Positions 10,501 through 17,205 of a stretch of 20,614 bases of DNA are shown here, piece after piece. The DNA comes from JBBRHF01 sp038223055 (lineage in GTDB: Bacteria > Actinomycetota > Actinomycetes > JACCUZ01): positions 1 to 20,614 of the forward strand of contig JBBRHF010000067.1 in NCBI GenBank assembly GCA_038223055.1, in the 5' to 3' direction. The notes below the pieces were generated by a model, which saw only the letters and a program-made list of their open reading frames with translations, was not told where the DNA came from and ran no database searches. The number at the start of each line of letters is the position of its first letter. Positions within the stretch are counted from its first letter, which is position 1. The position numbers and the translations under genes are program-made.

Positions 10501-11492
10501 GCACGCCGCTCGGCGCAGTGCGTTTTGACGCCGACGCGGGCGTGGTCTGGGAGGAGTCGCCCGGCCAGCCCTCCACGATCGGAGCGTCCCCGGCGTCGAT
10601 CGTGTCGAACCGGCACCTCGCTGGCCTCGCGCAGGGACTTGTCGACTGGGGTGCGGTCGACTCGGCGCCCGACACCCCGGCGCTCGACACCGCGTTGTCC
10701 TCGCTGCTGCGGATCATCGACACCTCGCTGTGGAGCGTCGACCCGTTCGGTCACGTCGGCGAGGAGCACCTGGCCCTGCTGGTAGGTCACCCGCTCGCGG
10801 TGCTGCGTGGTCTTGTGCGCGTTGAGGTCGCCGAACCGGTGGACCCCGCTCGGGTCGCTGGGTTGCGCGTGCCGGTGCGGATCGGCGCGCTCGCGCACTG
10901 GCAGGACGGCCTCCTCGCCTACCTGGTGGGCGACGACGTGCACACGTTGCACGTGCCGGACCCTGCGGTGACGGACTTCGCCCGCCCGATCGGTCCCAGC
11001 CGTGGCTTCAACGGCCAGGCCACAACGACGTCGAGCTACTACGACCGGTTCGCCGATGACCTGGATATGGTCGCCGACCCGGGTGCCACACCGGTGGACC
11101 ACCCGTACGTCGACACCAGCGGCGTGCTGTGGGTGCAGCCCGGTCAGGACGTGCACGTCACGATGCTGGTCGAGCCGCACGGCGTGGTGAGCGCGACGAC
11201 CGGCTTCCTGCCTCGCAAGCAGATCGGGATGCGGCGGACCTGGGTCGCACCGGGTCTGGCGCGGCTCGCGCCCCTGTTCCGGTTCGGCCCGGTCCTGCTG
11301 GACCCGAACCTGATCCGGATGCCGCTGGCTTCCGACATCCGGGGCACGTGGAGCTGGAGCCACCGCAAGGACGCGACCACCTGGGCCGACGAGCCGGTCA
11401 CCAACAGCCTCGGCGACGCGCGCCTGCCCCCCGACCCGTCCGAGGGCCAGGAGGGCTGGCTCCGCCTCACGCCCGACGAGCCGCTGCCATGA
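7569..11492 (+). CDS. 1307-aa uncharacterised protein with LHWALPDAL motif
   Basis: The frame is open back to 7314, but the ATG at 7569 (MKLDDNLISVSIAHG) follows the preceding stop by 1 nt and removes an implausible Arg/Ser/Pro-rich extension, leaving 1307 aa. There is no signal peptide. An apparently conserved N-terminal domain carries GAYLHWALPDALTRG (85-99) and FPPVPDRWLVVR (110-121), then an aromatic, acidic stretch YYDNVENRLAFYDDL (from 183). The middle, about residues 450-545, is Ala/Gly/Pro-rich. Residues about 757-852 are mainly helical and rich in Ala, Glu and Lys. The last 300 residues are beta-rich and end with GTWSWSH (from 1259) and EGWLRLTPDE. No enzyme motif is visible. Its final TGA overlaps the ATG of a 23-codon ORF. 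The size and multidomain make-up suggest a structural or scaffold protein, but this is inference. Confidence 0.87.
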   Translation: MKLDDNLISVSIAHGLTPGVLATWDSRIARTPRVLVPIQLDVLLVRETGGRWAKTAMKVPDADTSPAAHTLLAEPFAEREVRAPGAYLHWALPDALTRGAGTAHGGDVSFPPVPDRWLVVRISTPKVGGRRAMTAWVLESGGAEPVVTPLDAWFEPEDPDRTTTPGVEPLTALGHGDAVWSAYYDNVENRLAFYDDLADTRGPVAYLVCGWHSRHIDDPIGENLSSPTAFEARLAELGWEVDPADVAAAFVYADSRVTAATKLGLAVREATFERIATADAGSTVKPAGIQEEKVTLLKGDGNAVLSRWLARAVSWPELTLYHGAVVGLGWPNPGIGVAPDGLLGGDAGGPPAAEAVTVTVGNTLVEALAARLAHNTGKAEEARIIEAVLLGGTTELDAPDAPARIDALLHAAGFAGLPGGTRTEPVTQSAVVPPTSVVADPSRADAGVFAGQATPPVRGTTSPAAGGTAGTLAARVQDSAQLRISPQLSYGAMNSVLRRVKEGLRDSPVRVPVPRPPGADAPRETVATERPLPRFFVPSDPVFLLEGAGRSYKHGFDDLHSETGSLVCRLSGHTVRGLSPFTLSDGAGGAVRGEDLLRRGLDHGGIPPECEDLLRELALLDPGGAETAAAVSAVGRGLDAERLQVDARVYAVEQTAWWIARDERRDAAPLLAYSGFDGTLPSPVAVSLPVTPWVPLHLDWQVDLYAATDLAGWDLEEVDFDAAAATVPAPDAAPVQTLSGRALLGGGAARIAAATVRTVLEQAQVTGGSAALKPGIVHAFSSPAAKAVLGKIAAMRSAHAEKAFRSAVHAAGGGAEAEATATAADLDHVADELEKMDVLVGAMDRFTSMLRAGYVADGTDAPADGAVPPGFWPVRSGFLKVTRLRLVDAFGQTLDLLGSGPDTPAAADQVLRSEPLTVADRADLVELAPRFTAPTRLWFRFVSADDDAVDASDAASPVCGFVLPNHLDGDLQLYAADGTPLGAVRFDADAGVVWEESPGQPSTIGASPASIVSNRHLAGLAQGLVDWGAVDSAPDTPALDTALSSLLRIIDTSLWSVDPFGHVGEEHLALLVGHPLAVLRGLVRVEVAEPVDPARVAGLRVPVRIGALAHWQDGLLAYLVGDDVHTLHVPDPAVTDFARPIGPSRGFNGQATTTSSYYDRFADDLDMVADPGATPVDHPYVDTSGVLWVQPGQDVHVTMLVEPHGVVSATTGFLPRKQIGMRRTWVAPGLARLAPLFRFGPVLLDPNLIRMPLASDIRGTWSWSHRKDATTWADEPVTNSLGDARLPPDPSEGQEGWLRLTPDEPLP

Positions 11493-11560
11493 GCATCGCG
11501 AGCGCCGTGCGCGCGCCGAGCCGGCGAGCGCCACTCTTCGACGAAGGAGGTGCAGCGTGA
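11489..11560 (+). CDS. Possible 23-aa micro-ORF bridging two giant genes
   Basis: The ATG at 11489 overlaps the upstream TGA (ATGA). The frame ends at the TGA at 11558-11560, which overlaps the GTG start of the next gene (GTGA). The predicted peptide begins MSIASAVRAPSRRAP and ends LFDEGGAA. Its final codons are the AAGGAGGTG ribosome binding site of the next gene. A ribosome finishing the 1307-aa protein could therefore continue through this frame and stop exactly where the 1613-aa protein starts. It may be a coupling device rather than a functional peptide, or a chance frame, since short open frames are common at this GC content. The double overlap is seen directly; translation is inferred. 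Confidence 0.4.
   Translation: MSIASAVRAPSRRAPLFDEGGAA
11544..11552 (+). promoter_or_regulatory. Strong ribosome binding site for the propeller gene
   Basis: AAGGAGGTG is an almost complete match to the 16S rRNA anti-Shine-Dalgarno complement. It lies 4 nt before the GTG at 11557 (6 nt from the GGAGG core). It decides the GTG start of the 1613-aa protein and lies inside the candidate micro-ORF. Confidence 0.85.
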
Positions 11561-14500
11561 CCGAGTCCGACCAGCAGGTCAACGATGCGAACGTCGGCGA
11601 GTTCGAGGACGGGCCCGAGGCGCTCCTCCACCGCGAACGCGACACGTCCGGCAGCGCGGACAACCGGCGCTGGAGGTACGCCGTGCGCGACCTCGAGGCG
11701 ATGGACCACGTCGGGCCGGGCGTGTGGGAGCAGATCGGCCCCGCACCGCTGCTGGTCGGCAACCAGCAGATCTTCCAGGGCGTGGGCCCGGACGCCGGCG
11801 AGGTCGTCGACATCGCGATCGACCCGCGGTCCGAATCCCGCACGATGTACGCCGCAGCGGGCAACGGTGGCGTGTGGAAGACCACCGACGGCGGCACGTC
11901 GTGGCGCCCGATGACCGATCAGCTGCCCGCGACGTCGATCGGCGCCGTCGCACTCGACCCGGTCAACCACGACGTGGTCTACGTCGGCACGGGCAACTTG
12001 TTCAACGGGGCGGCCGGCATGCCCAAGTCCGCGGGTCTGTTCAAGTCTGTCGACGGCGGCCGCAGCTGGTCGCGGCTGACCTCGCCCGCTGGCCGTCCGC
12101 CGCAGCCGATCACCGCAGCGGTGAACGTCGCCGGCGGGGTGCAGGTGAGCGTCGCCGGGCACGGCTACTCGAGCCTGGACCGGGTGGTCGCCGTCGAACT
12201 GCCGGGCGTGATCGGAGCCAGGGGCGAGGGACCGGTGCGCCGGATCGACGCCGGACGGCTTCGGATCGGCGGCGTGACGATGACCGGTGCCTACAACGGA
12301 GCCGGCGCGACCCTGTACGACGCGCGCCAGGCGCCGTTCCTGTCGGACCGGGGTGTGATCCGGATGGTCTGCCCCACGGGGGGCACGCTCCTTGTGGCTT
12401 CGGAGACGGGGCTGTATTACTCGGCGGACGGCGGCCGCTCGTTCGGCGCGAACCACCCGGCGTACGACGACGGGCGCCCGCTGCGCACGGGCCTGATCTC
12501 GGCGCTGGAGATCGACCAGGGCTGGACCCGGACGATGCGGGTCCAGGACGCGACGCCGACCAGCCCGATCCGCGTCACGCTGCCCGGGCACGGGTTCGTC
12601 TCTGGCGACCACATCCTGCTTGGGGGCGTGACGACCAACCGCGAGGCGAACGGCACGTGGACTCTCGACGTCGTCGACCCCGACCACGTCACCCTCCGCG
12701 GGTCGACCGGTAACGGCGTGGGTGCGGTGACCGGCTTCGCGGTCGGCCCGACCCATCCGGTGAGCCACGCGGTGACCGCGGCGACGAACCCGGCCGCGCC
12801 CAACCCTGTGGTCCTGACCTGCGCCGCGCACGGCTTCGTCACGGGCGACGTGGTCGCGGTCAGCGGGATCGGCGGCAACACCGGGGCGAACGGGTCGTGG
12901 CAGATCCGGGTCCGGACACCCGACACGTTCGAGCTGGTGGGCTCGCGCGGCTCCGGGGCGTACACCAACGGGGGCGTGGTCGACGGGCCTCGGCACCCCG
13001 CGCCGACACCGATCACGGCGGCCGCCAACGCCGGCGCCGGGATCACGGTGACCGCGGCGGGCCACGGGCTCGTCGAGGGCGACCTGGTCAGCGTGCTCGG
13101 GCTGCCGGGTGTCGCAGCTCCCGGCAACTCCGCCACGGCGCACGTGGTCGACGCGGACACCGTCCGGCTCGCCGGTGTGCACCTCAACGCAGCGTACGCC
13201 GCACCCGGTGCGACCCTGCTGGGCCCTGCCGACGCGTACAACACGGCGTACGTCGCGGCCGCCGGCCGCCTGCTCGGCGGCACGACGGTGAACCCGGACC
13301 GAGGGCTGTTCCGGCTCGCGATCACCTCGACCGGTGAGGTCGTCACGTCGGACAACCTGCTGCGGCACGCCGGCGGACCCCCGGTCGTATTCGGTCGGGT
13401 CGCGTTCACGCAGTCGTTGCTGCCCCGCGCCCGGACCCTGTTCGTCTCGGTGCAGGACCAGACCCCCACCGGCGGGATCTTCGTCGGCCTGTTCCGCAGC
13501 ACCGACGCTGGCGCCACGTGGCAGGTGCGCTCCGGATTCGCGAAGCGAGTCAACGTCGACGGTGCGGGGCAGACCCAGTATGACCTCCTCGTCGCGGTCG
13601 ACCCGCAGGACCCGACCCGGGTGTACGCGGCACAGCAGCAGCTGTGGCGCTCCGTCGACGGCGGGGCCAACTGGCCGACCGTGAACCCGGCGACCCGTGG
13701 CGGGGTGGACCAGATCGTGAACTTCGGGCGATCGCCGTCCACCACGCTGCTGCATTGGGACCACCACGAGCTGGTCTTCGCGCCGCCGACCTGGTGGGAC
13801 TGGGCGGGGGCGGACCCCGTCCGGCCGACTCCCGCCTACCACGGCACCGACGGCGGGGTCGCGCGCAGCGGGGTGGACGCGGCCGGCGCGATGACGTTCA
13901 CCGACCTCAACGAGGGCGTCGCCACGTCGCTGCTCGTCTCGCTGGACATGGGGCGCGGCGCGGCGAACAACGCAGCGACGTTCGCCGGGATGCAGGACAC
14001 CGGCACCGGTGGGCACCGTGCGGGCGACGCGGCCCGCACCTGGGTCGAGGGGATCGACGGCGACGGCGGGCCGGTCGCGGTGGACCCCGCGAACCCGAAC
14101 ATCGTGTTCGGCACCGACAACCACCGGCTGATCCGCACCACCAATGGCGGTGCCACCTGGTTCCAGGCGGTCCTTCCGCCCGACCCGGTGCCGGTGACCG
14201 CGGTCACCGCCACGAATCCGGTCGGCATCACAACGGCCGGCCACTCGTTCCGCACGGGCGACGTCGTCACGGTCTCCGGGATCCCGGGCGGGGGGGTGGC
14301 CAATGGGGCCTCGACGATCACCGTAACCAGCCCAACCAGCTTCACGTTGAACGGCAAGAACGGCACGGGTCTCGCGCTCGGCCAGCTGCCGACGGTGACC
14401 GGCACGCGCTACCTCGGCCGGCACGACATCGTCGCGGCGACGCTGAGCGCCCCGATCGAGATCGAAACCGCAGCGCCGCACGGGTGCGCCACGAACGACA

Positions 14501-16398
14501 AGGTCGTCGTCGAGGCGGTCGAAGGCAACGTCGCGGCCAACAACACCGCTGCGCGGCCCACCTGGCAGGTCACGGTGGTCTCCCCCACGCGGCTGTCGCT
14601 GCAGGGGTCGGACGGGAGCCTGTCACCGCCCTACGAGCGCGGCACCGGCCGGATGCGCGGCCCGGGGACCGCTGGCAGTTTGCCGGTCTTCGGCACCGTG
14701 AACAGCAACCCGCTGGTGGTGACGGCGCAGGGGCACCAGCTCGCCAGCGGCGACCAGGTGACGATCGTCGGGGTGCCGGGTAACACCGCGGCGAACGTCG
14801 CAGGCCAGGCGATCCGCGTGCTGGACGCGAACAGCTTCGAGCTCAGCGGTGTGGCCGGGAACGCCAATCCCGGGGCGATGCCGCGGGTTCGGGGAGGCAC
14901 GATCGGCCGAGGCACGCCCACGGCGGACCCGAGGTTCGACCATGTCGAGCGGATCGCGCTGGTGCCGAACGGAGCTAACCCCGCCACCACGGTCTTCTTC
15001 TCCCAGGACTTCACGCTGTTCCGCAGCATCAACGGCGGGATCACGTTCGTGTCGATGGCGACCTTCACTGACATCATCACGGCGTTGCACGCGCCCGCAG
15101 CGAACCGGCTCTGGATCGGCACCTCCAGCCTCTCCGGCACCCGGCGGTTCCGGGTCAGGTTCTCCGCCGACGGCGGCGCGCACTTGGCGGGGACGGCACA
15201 GCACTTCGTGAGTGACATCGGCGCGCACACCTTCATCTCCCAGATCGTCGAGGACCCGGCGGTCGCGGGGGGTCAGCGCGTCGCCGTCGTGACGGCCGGC
15301 TACAGCGGCACGGCGACGCAGCGGCGCAGCCGCCACGTGTTCCTCACCACGACCGGCGGCACGAACACCGGCGGTGCGGTGCCGTGGCACGAGGTCGGCG
15401 GCGTGTTCAACGCTGCGAGTGGCAACCTGCCGGACGTGCCGGTGATGGGCGCTGCCTGGGTCACCCATCCCGCGGCACCGTCCGACCTGCTCGTCGCGAC
15501 GGACGCCGGTGTGCTGCATCTCGACCTCGCCGCGCCGAACTGGAAGCGCGTCGGACCGAACCTACCGAAGGTGGGCATCCAGGCGATCGCGTCGGACACC
15601 TCGGTGAACCCATCGGTGGTCCGGATCGGCACCTACGGGCGCAGCGCCTGGCAGCTGCGGGTCCCGACCGGTCCGAGCCTGTACGTCGAGGCCGACCTGG
15701 GTTTCGGGGACCAGCAGGTCGGCACCACCGTGCGGCGTCGGCTGGTGCTGCACAGCGTGGGCGACGCCCCGGTGCACGTGACGAACATCCTTGGGGCGAC
15801 AGGTGACGTGACGGTCGTTTCGATCCCGCCGGCGATGCCCCCAGCGACCGGCTTCCCAGCGACCCTTGCGCCCGGGGAACACCGGCCGTTCGACGTGGTC
15901 TTCACGCCGTCGGCGACCGGCGACCGCGGAGCCTTCCTGCTGGTCACGTCCGACGACCCCGCCCACCCGGCGGTGGAGGTCAAGGTCACCGGGTTCGGCG
16001 TGGCCGCGGGTGCGCCACGGCTCGCCGTCCGGGCCTTCCTCGAGTTCGGGGTTGTGCACACCGGCGCGCCGGGCGACCTGCCGCTGGAGATCCGGAACAT
16101 CGGCAACGCACCGCTGCAGATCACCACGCTCGCGTGGGACGGCCACGGTAGCCCGACGTTCAGCCTTGTCGCGCCGCCTGCCGTGCCGTTCACGGTGCCA
16201 CCGAGCGGCGCAGTGCCGGTCACGGTCCGGTTCGACCCCACGGCAGCCGGCCCAGCACGCAGGAGCCTGATGGTTGCCGGCGGAACCCAGGGACAGGTCG
16301 TCACCCTCGCGGGCACCGGGACCACGACGGCCGCGGGAATGGTCGCCGTGCTGTTTGACCTCCTCGGGGTGAGCAGCGCCTCTGAAGCGCTCGCATGA
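11557..16398 (+). CDS. 1613-aa Asp-box beta-propeller protein with FCCH-like repeats and C-terminal ASH domains
   Basis: The GTG start is set by the site at 11544-11552. No signal peptide is visible. Eight Asp-box-like motifs (S/T-x-D/N-x-G-x-S/T-W/F type) lie near residues 109-116, 164-171, 289-296, 648-655, 699-706, 861-868, 1157-1164 and 1203-1210, typical of BNR/sialidase-like or VPS10-like propellers. Interrupting the blades are seven 70-80-residue repeats with the pattern hydrophobic strand-GHG-x4-GD-x-V-x-V-x-G-(x)n-D-x-x-x-x-x-L-x-G, resembling the E1 FCCH domain repeats reported in phage tail proteins. Residues about 1374-1482 and 1487-1588 are two ASPM/SPD-2/Hydin (choice-of-anchor D) Ig-like domains (LGFGDQQVG; FLEFGVVHTG). 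No sialidase catalytic Arg/Tyr set is obvious and there is no LPXTG or other anchor. Binding, adhesion or scaffolding is more likely than catalysis. It is the last large gene of the operon. Confidence 0.9.
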   Translation: MTESDQQVNDANVGEFEDGPEALLHRERDTSGSADNRRWRYAVRDLEAMDHVGPGVWEQIGPAPLLVGNQQIFQGVGPDAGEVVDIAIDPRSESRTMYAAAGNGGVWKTTDGGTSWRPMTDQLPATSIGAVALDPVNHDVVYVGTGNLFNGAAGMPKSAGLFKSVDGGRSWSRLTSPAGRPPQPITAAVNVAGGVQVSVAGHGYSSLDRVVAVELPGVIGARGEGPVRRIDAGRLRIGGVTMTGAYNGAGATLYDARQAPFLSDRGVIRMVCPTGGTLLVASETGLYYSADGGRSFGANHPAYDDGRPLRTGLISALEIDQGWTRTMRVQDATPTSPIRVTLPGHGFVSGDHILLGGVTTNREANGTWTLDVVDPDHVTLRGSTGNGVGAVTGFAVGPTHPVSHAVTAATNPAAPNPVVLTCAAHGFVTGDVVAVSGIGGNTGANGSWQIRVRTPDTFELVGSRGSGAYTNGGVVDGPRHPAPTPITAAANAGAGITVTAAGHGLVEGDLVSVLGLPGVAAPGNSATAHVVDADTVRLAGVHLNAAYAAPGATLLGPADAYNTAYVAAAGRLLGGTTVNPDRGLFRLAITSTGEVVTSDNLLRHAGGPPVVFGRVAFTQSLLPRARTLFVSVQDQTPTGGIFVGLFRSTDAGATWQVRSGFAKRVNVDGAGQTQYDLLVAVDPQDPTRVYAAQQQLWRSVDGGANWPTVNPATRGGVDQIVNFGRSPSTTLLHWDHHELVFAPPTWWDWAGADPVRPTPAYHGTDGGVARSGVDAAGAMTFTDLNEGVATSLLVSLDMGRGAANNAATFAGMQDTGTGGHRAGDAARTWVEGIDGDGGPVAVDPANPNIVFGTDNHRLIRTTNGGATWFQAVLPPDPVPVTAVTATNPVGITTAGHSFRTGDVVTVSGIPGGGVANGASTITVTSPTSFTLNGKNGTGLALGQLPTVTGTRYLGRHDIVAATLSAPIEIETAAPHGCATNDKVVVEAVEGNVAANNTAARPTWQVTVVSPTRLSLQGSDGSLSPPYERGTGRMRGPGTAGSLPVFGTVNSNPLVVTAQGHQLASGDQVTIVGVPGNTAANVAGQAIRVLDANSFELSGVAGNANPGAMPRVRGGTIGRGTPTADPRFDHVERIALVPNGANPATTVFFSQDFTLFRSINGGITFVSMATFTDIITALHAPAANRLWIGTSSLSGTRRFRVRFSADGGAHLAGTAQHFVSDIGAHTFISQIVEDPAVAGGQRVAVVTAGYSGTATQRRSRHVFLTTTGGTNTGGAVPWHEVGGVFNAASGNLPDVPVMGAAWVTHPAAPSDLLVATDAGVLHLDLAAPNWKRVGPNLPKVGIQAIASDTSVNPSVVRIGTYGRSAWQLRVPTGPSLYVEADLGFGDQQVGTTVRRRLVLHSVGDAPVHVTNILGATGDVTVVSIPPAMPPATGFPATLAPGEHRPFDVVFTPSATGDRGAFLLVTSDDPAHPAVEVKVTGFGVAAGAPRLAVRAFLEFGVVHTGAPGDLPLEIRNIGNAPLQITTLAWDGHGSPTFSLVAPPAVPFTVPPSGAVPVTVRFDPTAAGPARRSLMVAGGTQGQVVTLAGTGTTTAAGMVAVLFDLLGVSSASEALA
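12106..12327 (+). repeat. FCCH-like protein repeat 1 (divergent)
   Basis: It encodes residues 184-257 of the propeller protein. It opens with PITAAVNVAGG and has VSVAGHGYSSLDRVVAV and GRLRIGGVTMTGAYNGAGA. It is the most divergent copy: the usual GD after GHG is LD. It sits alone between Asp-box motifs 2 and 3. Confidence 0.6.
12541..13224 (+). repeat. FCCH-like protein repeats 2-4 in tandem
   Basis: Three consecutive copies cover residues 329-397, 404-477 and 485-556. Their shared cores are GHGFVSGDHILLGGV, AHGFVTGDVVAVSGIGGN and GHGLVEGDLVSVLGLPG. Each is followed by a second half ending in D-x-V/F-x-L-x-G (HVTLRG, TFELVG, TVRLAG). The copies are related in protein but well diverged in DNA, so this is an old duplication. 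They separate Asp-box motif 3 from motif 4. Confidence 0.72.
14188..14898 (+). repeat. FCCH-like protein repeats 5-7 in tandem
   Basis: Three copies cover residues 878-952, 955-1035 and 1045-1114, with cores GHSFRTGDVVTVSGIPG, PHGCATNDKVVVEAVEGN and GHQLASGDQVTIVGVPGN. Each ends with a SFTLNG, RLSLQG or SFELSG strand. They lie between Asp-box motifs 6 and 7. The middle copy is the longest and has ND in place of GD. A run of seven G occurs at 14290-14296 inside copy 5, but the frame stays open. Confidence 0.7.
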
Positions 16399-16426
16399 AC
16401 GAATCACATAGTCCAACGCACCGTCC

Positions 16427-16431
16427 GGAGG
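16427..16431 (+). promoter_or_regulatory. Ribosome binding site choosing between two adjacent ATGs
   Basis: GGAGG ends 1 nt before the ATG at 16433 and 4 nt before the ATG at 16436. The first spacing is too short, so the second ATG is the better start for the small membrane protein. Confidence 0.6.
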
Positions 16432-16435
16432 AATG

Positions 16436-16690
16436 ATGCCTACGCCGCCACACCCGCTTCGAGCGAGGTTCTGGGTCGAGTCAGCCCTGGCCGCCGTTTC
16501 CGCCGGCCTCGCCCTGATCACGATCTTCGCCCCGACCTGGATCGAGGAGGTCTTCGGCATCGAGCCCGACGGAGGAAATGGCGAGCTGGAGTGGCTCATC
16601 GTCGCCGTCCCCGCTGTGCTCGCGGCCGCCGCAGGCGCCCTCGCTGGGTATGAGTGGCGCCGTGCGATGCCGTTCGTCGCCTCGCGGTAG
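16436..16690 (+). CDS. Small membrane protein with two predicted helices (84 aa)
   Basis: An ATG at 16433 gives 85 aa, but the GGAGG spacing favours 16436 (MPTPPHPLRARFWVE...). Two hydrophobic segments are clear, about residues 12-32 (ESALAAVSAGLALITIFAP) and 53-73 (LEWLIVAVPAVLAAAAGALA). They are separated by a short acidic loop, EEVFGIEPDGGNGE, and the protein ends in an Arg-containing tail. It resembles a common group of small actinobacterial membrane proteins with a GxDPDGG-type loop, which I know only as uncharacterised. It begins 37 nt after the propeller gene with no clear terminator between, so co-transcription is possible. Its GC content matches the upstream operon rather than the region downstream. 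Its function is unknown. Confidence 0.75.
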   Translation: MPTPPHPLRARFWVESALAAVSAGLALITIFAPTWIEEVFGIEPDGGNGELEWLIVAVPAVLAAAAGALAGYEWRRAMPFVASR

Positions 16691-16959
16691 AGCCCCCACC
16701 CCAAATGCCGCTCCGGCGGCTCCACCGGCCTGCCACTGAGCTTGCTCGACGCGGAAATCCGTGCACGGGGGCGGCCAAGGCGGAAGCCCGAAGGCGTGGT
16801 GGCCAAAATTGGCATTCTCACGTATGGACCCGGACTGTCACGCTTAGTGTTGGTCGCCTACCTGCCTGTGATCTATGGCGTGATATCCGCGCTGGTAGAG
16901 AGCGAACGGTAAGGGATTTGTCGGACACCTGGGGCGCGAGGGATCTCAGCCGCTGACAT

Positions 16960-16978
16960 GAGACGAAGGCCTTGTCTC
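16960..16978. promoter_or_regulatory. Imperfect 19-bp palindrome upstream of the KAP gene
   Basis: GAGACGAAGGCCTTGTCTC has outer arms GAGAC/GTCTC and the inner palindrome AAGGCCTT, broken only at one symmetric base pair. It lies about 230 bp before the KAP start and could be an operator for a dimeric regulator or a small hairpin. No regulator gene is adjacent. It also includes a GAGAC word shared, in inverted orientation, with the repeats at 20521-20541. Confidence 0.3.
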
Positions 16979-17193
16979 GATTGTTCTCGAACGCCTAACT
17001 AAACAAGTCGATCCAGAGACATAGACGGAGTTGCACGCGATGGACAACTAGGAGCTCGGACGAGCCCGAGGCCGCTCCCTGGACCGTCCGAAGCAGCAAT
17101 CCGTAGTCAGGCCATCACCCGAGACTGCCAGCATCGAAGCGATCGCGACGCGCTCCCGAGTGCATGCCGACGAGGGCCGCAAGGGGCCGTTTT

Positions 17194-17200
17194 GAGGGAG
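17194..17200 (+). promoter_or_regulatory. Ribosome binding site deciding the KAP start
   Basis: GAGGGAG lies 5 nt before the ATG at 17206. The alternative in-frame ATG at 17164 has no comparable site and would add a 14-residue Arg-rich extension. Confidence 0.65.
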
Positions 17201-17205
17201 TCGTG

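Larger units (their letters stand above)
16691..17205. other. Intergenic region at the composition change, no convincing gene
   Basis: About 515 bases contain no convincing coding frame on either strand; the in-frame ATG at 17164, upstream of the chosen KAP start, falls within it. No tRNA is recognised. GC drops here relative to the operon. It contains weak inverted repeats (16773-16777 with 16800-16804; 16802-16806 with 16809-16813), neither with a T tract, and a better imperfect palindrome at 16960-16978. The KAP promoter should lie in this stretch, but I cannot pick a convincing -35/-10 pair. Confidence 0.55.

Noticed and set aside
9912..11897. 661-codon antisense ORF
   Set aside because: It is a shadow of the 1307-aa gene and the start of the propeller gene, with low-complexity Arg/Gly/Val content.
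11467..14481. 1004-codon antisense ORF
   Set aside because: Despite its length it is an Arg/Asp/Gly/Val-rich shadow of the repeat-containing propeller gene; the Asp-box and FCCH-like patterns are all on the + strand.
16850..16879. Possible promoter TTGGTC with 18-nt spacer and TATGGC
   Set aside because: The -10 element is a poor match and several equally weak pairs exist in the same intergenic region.
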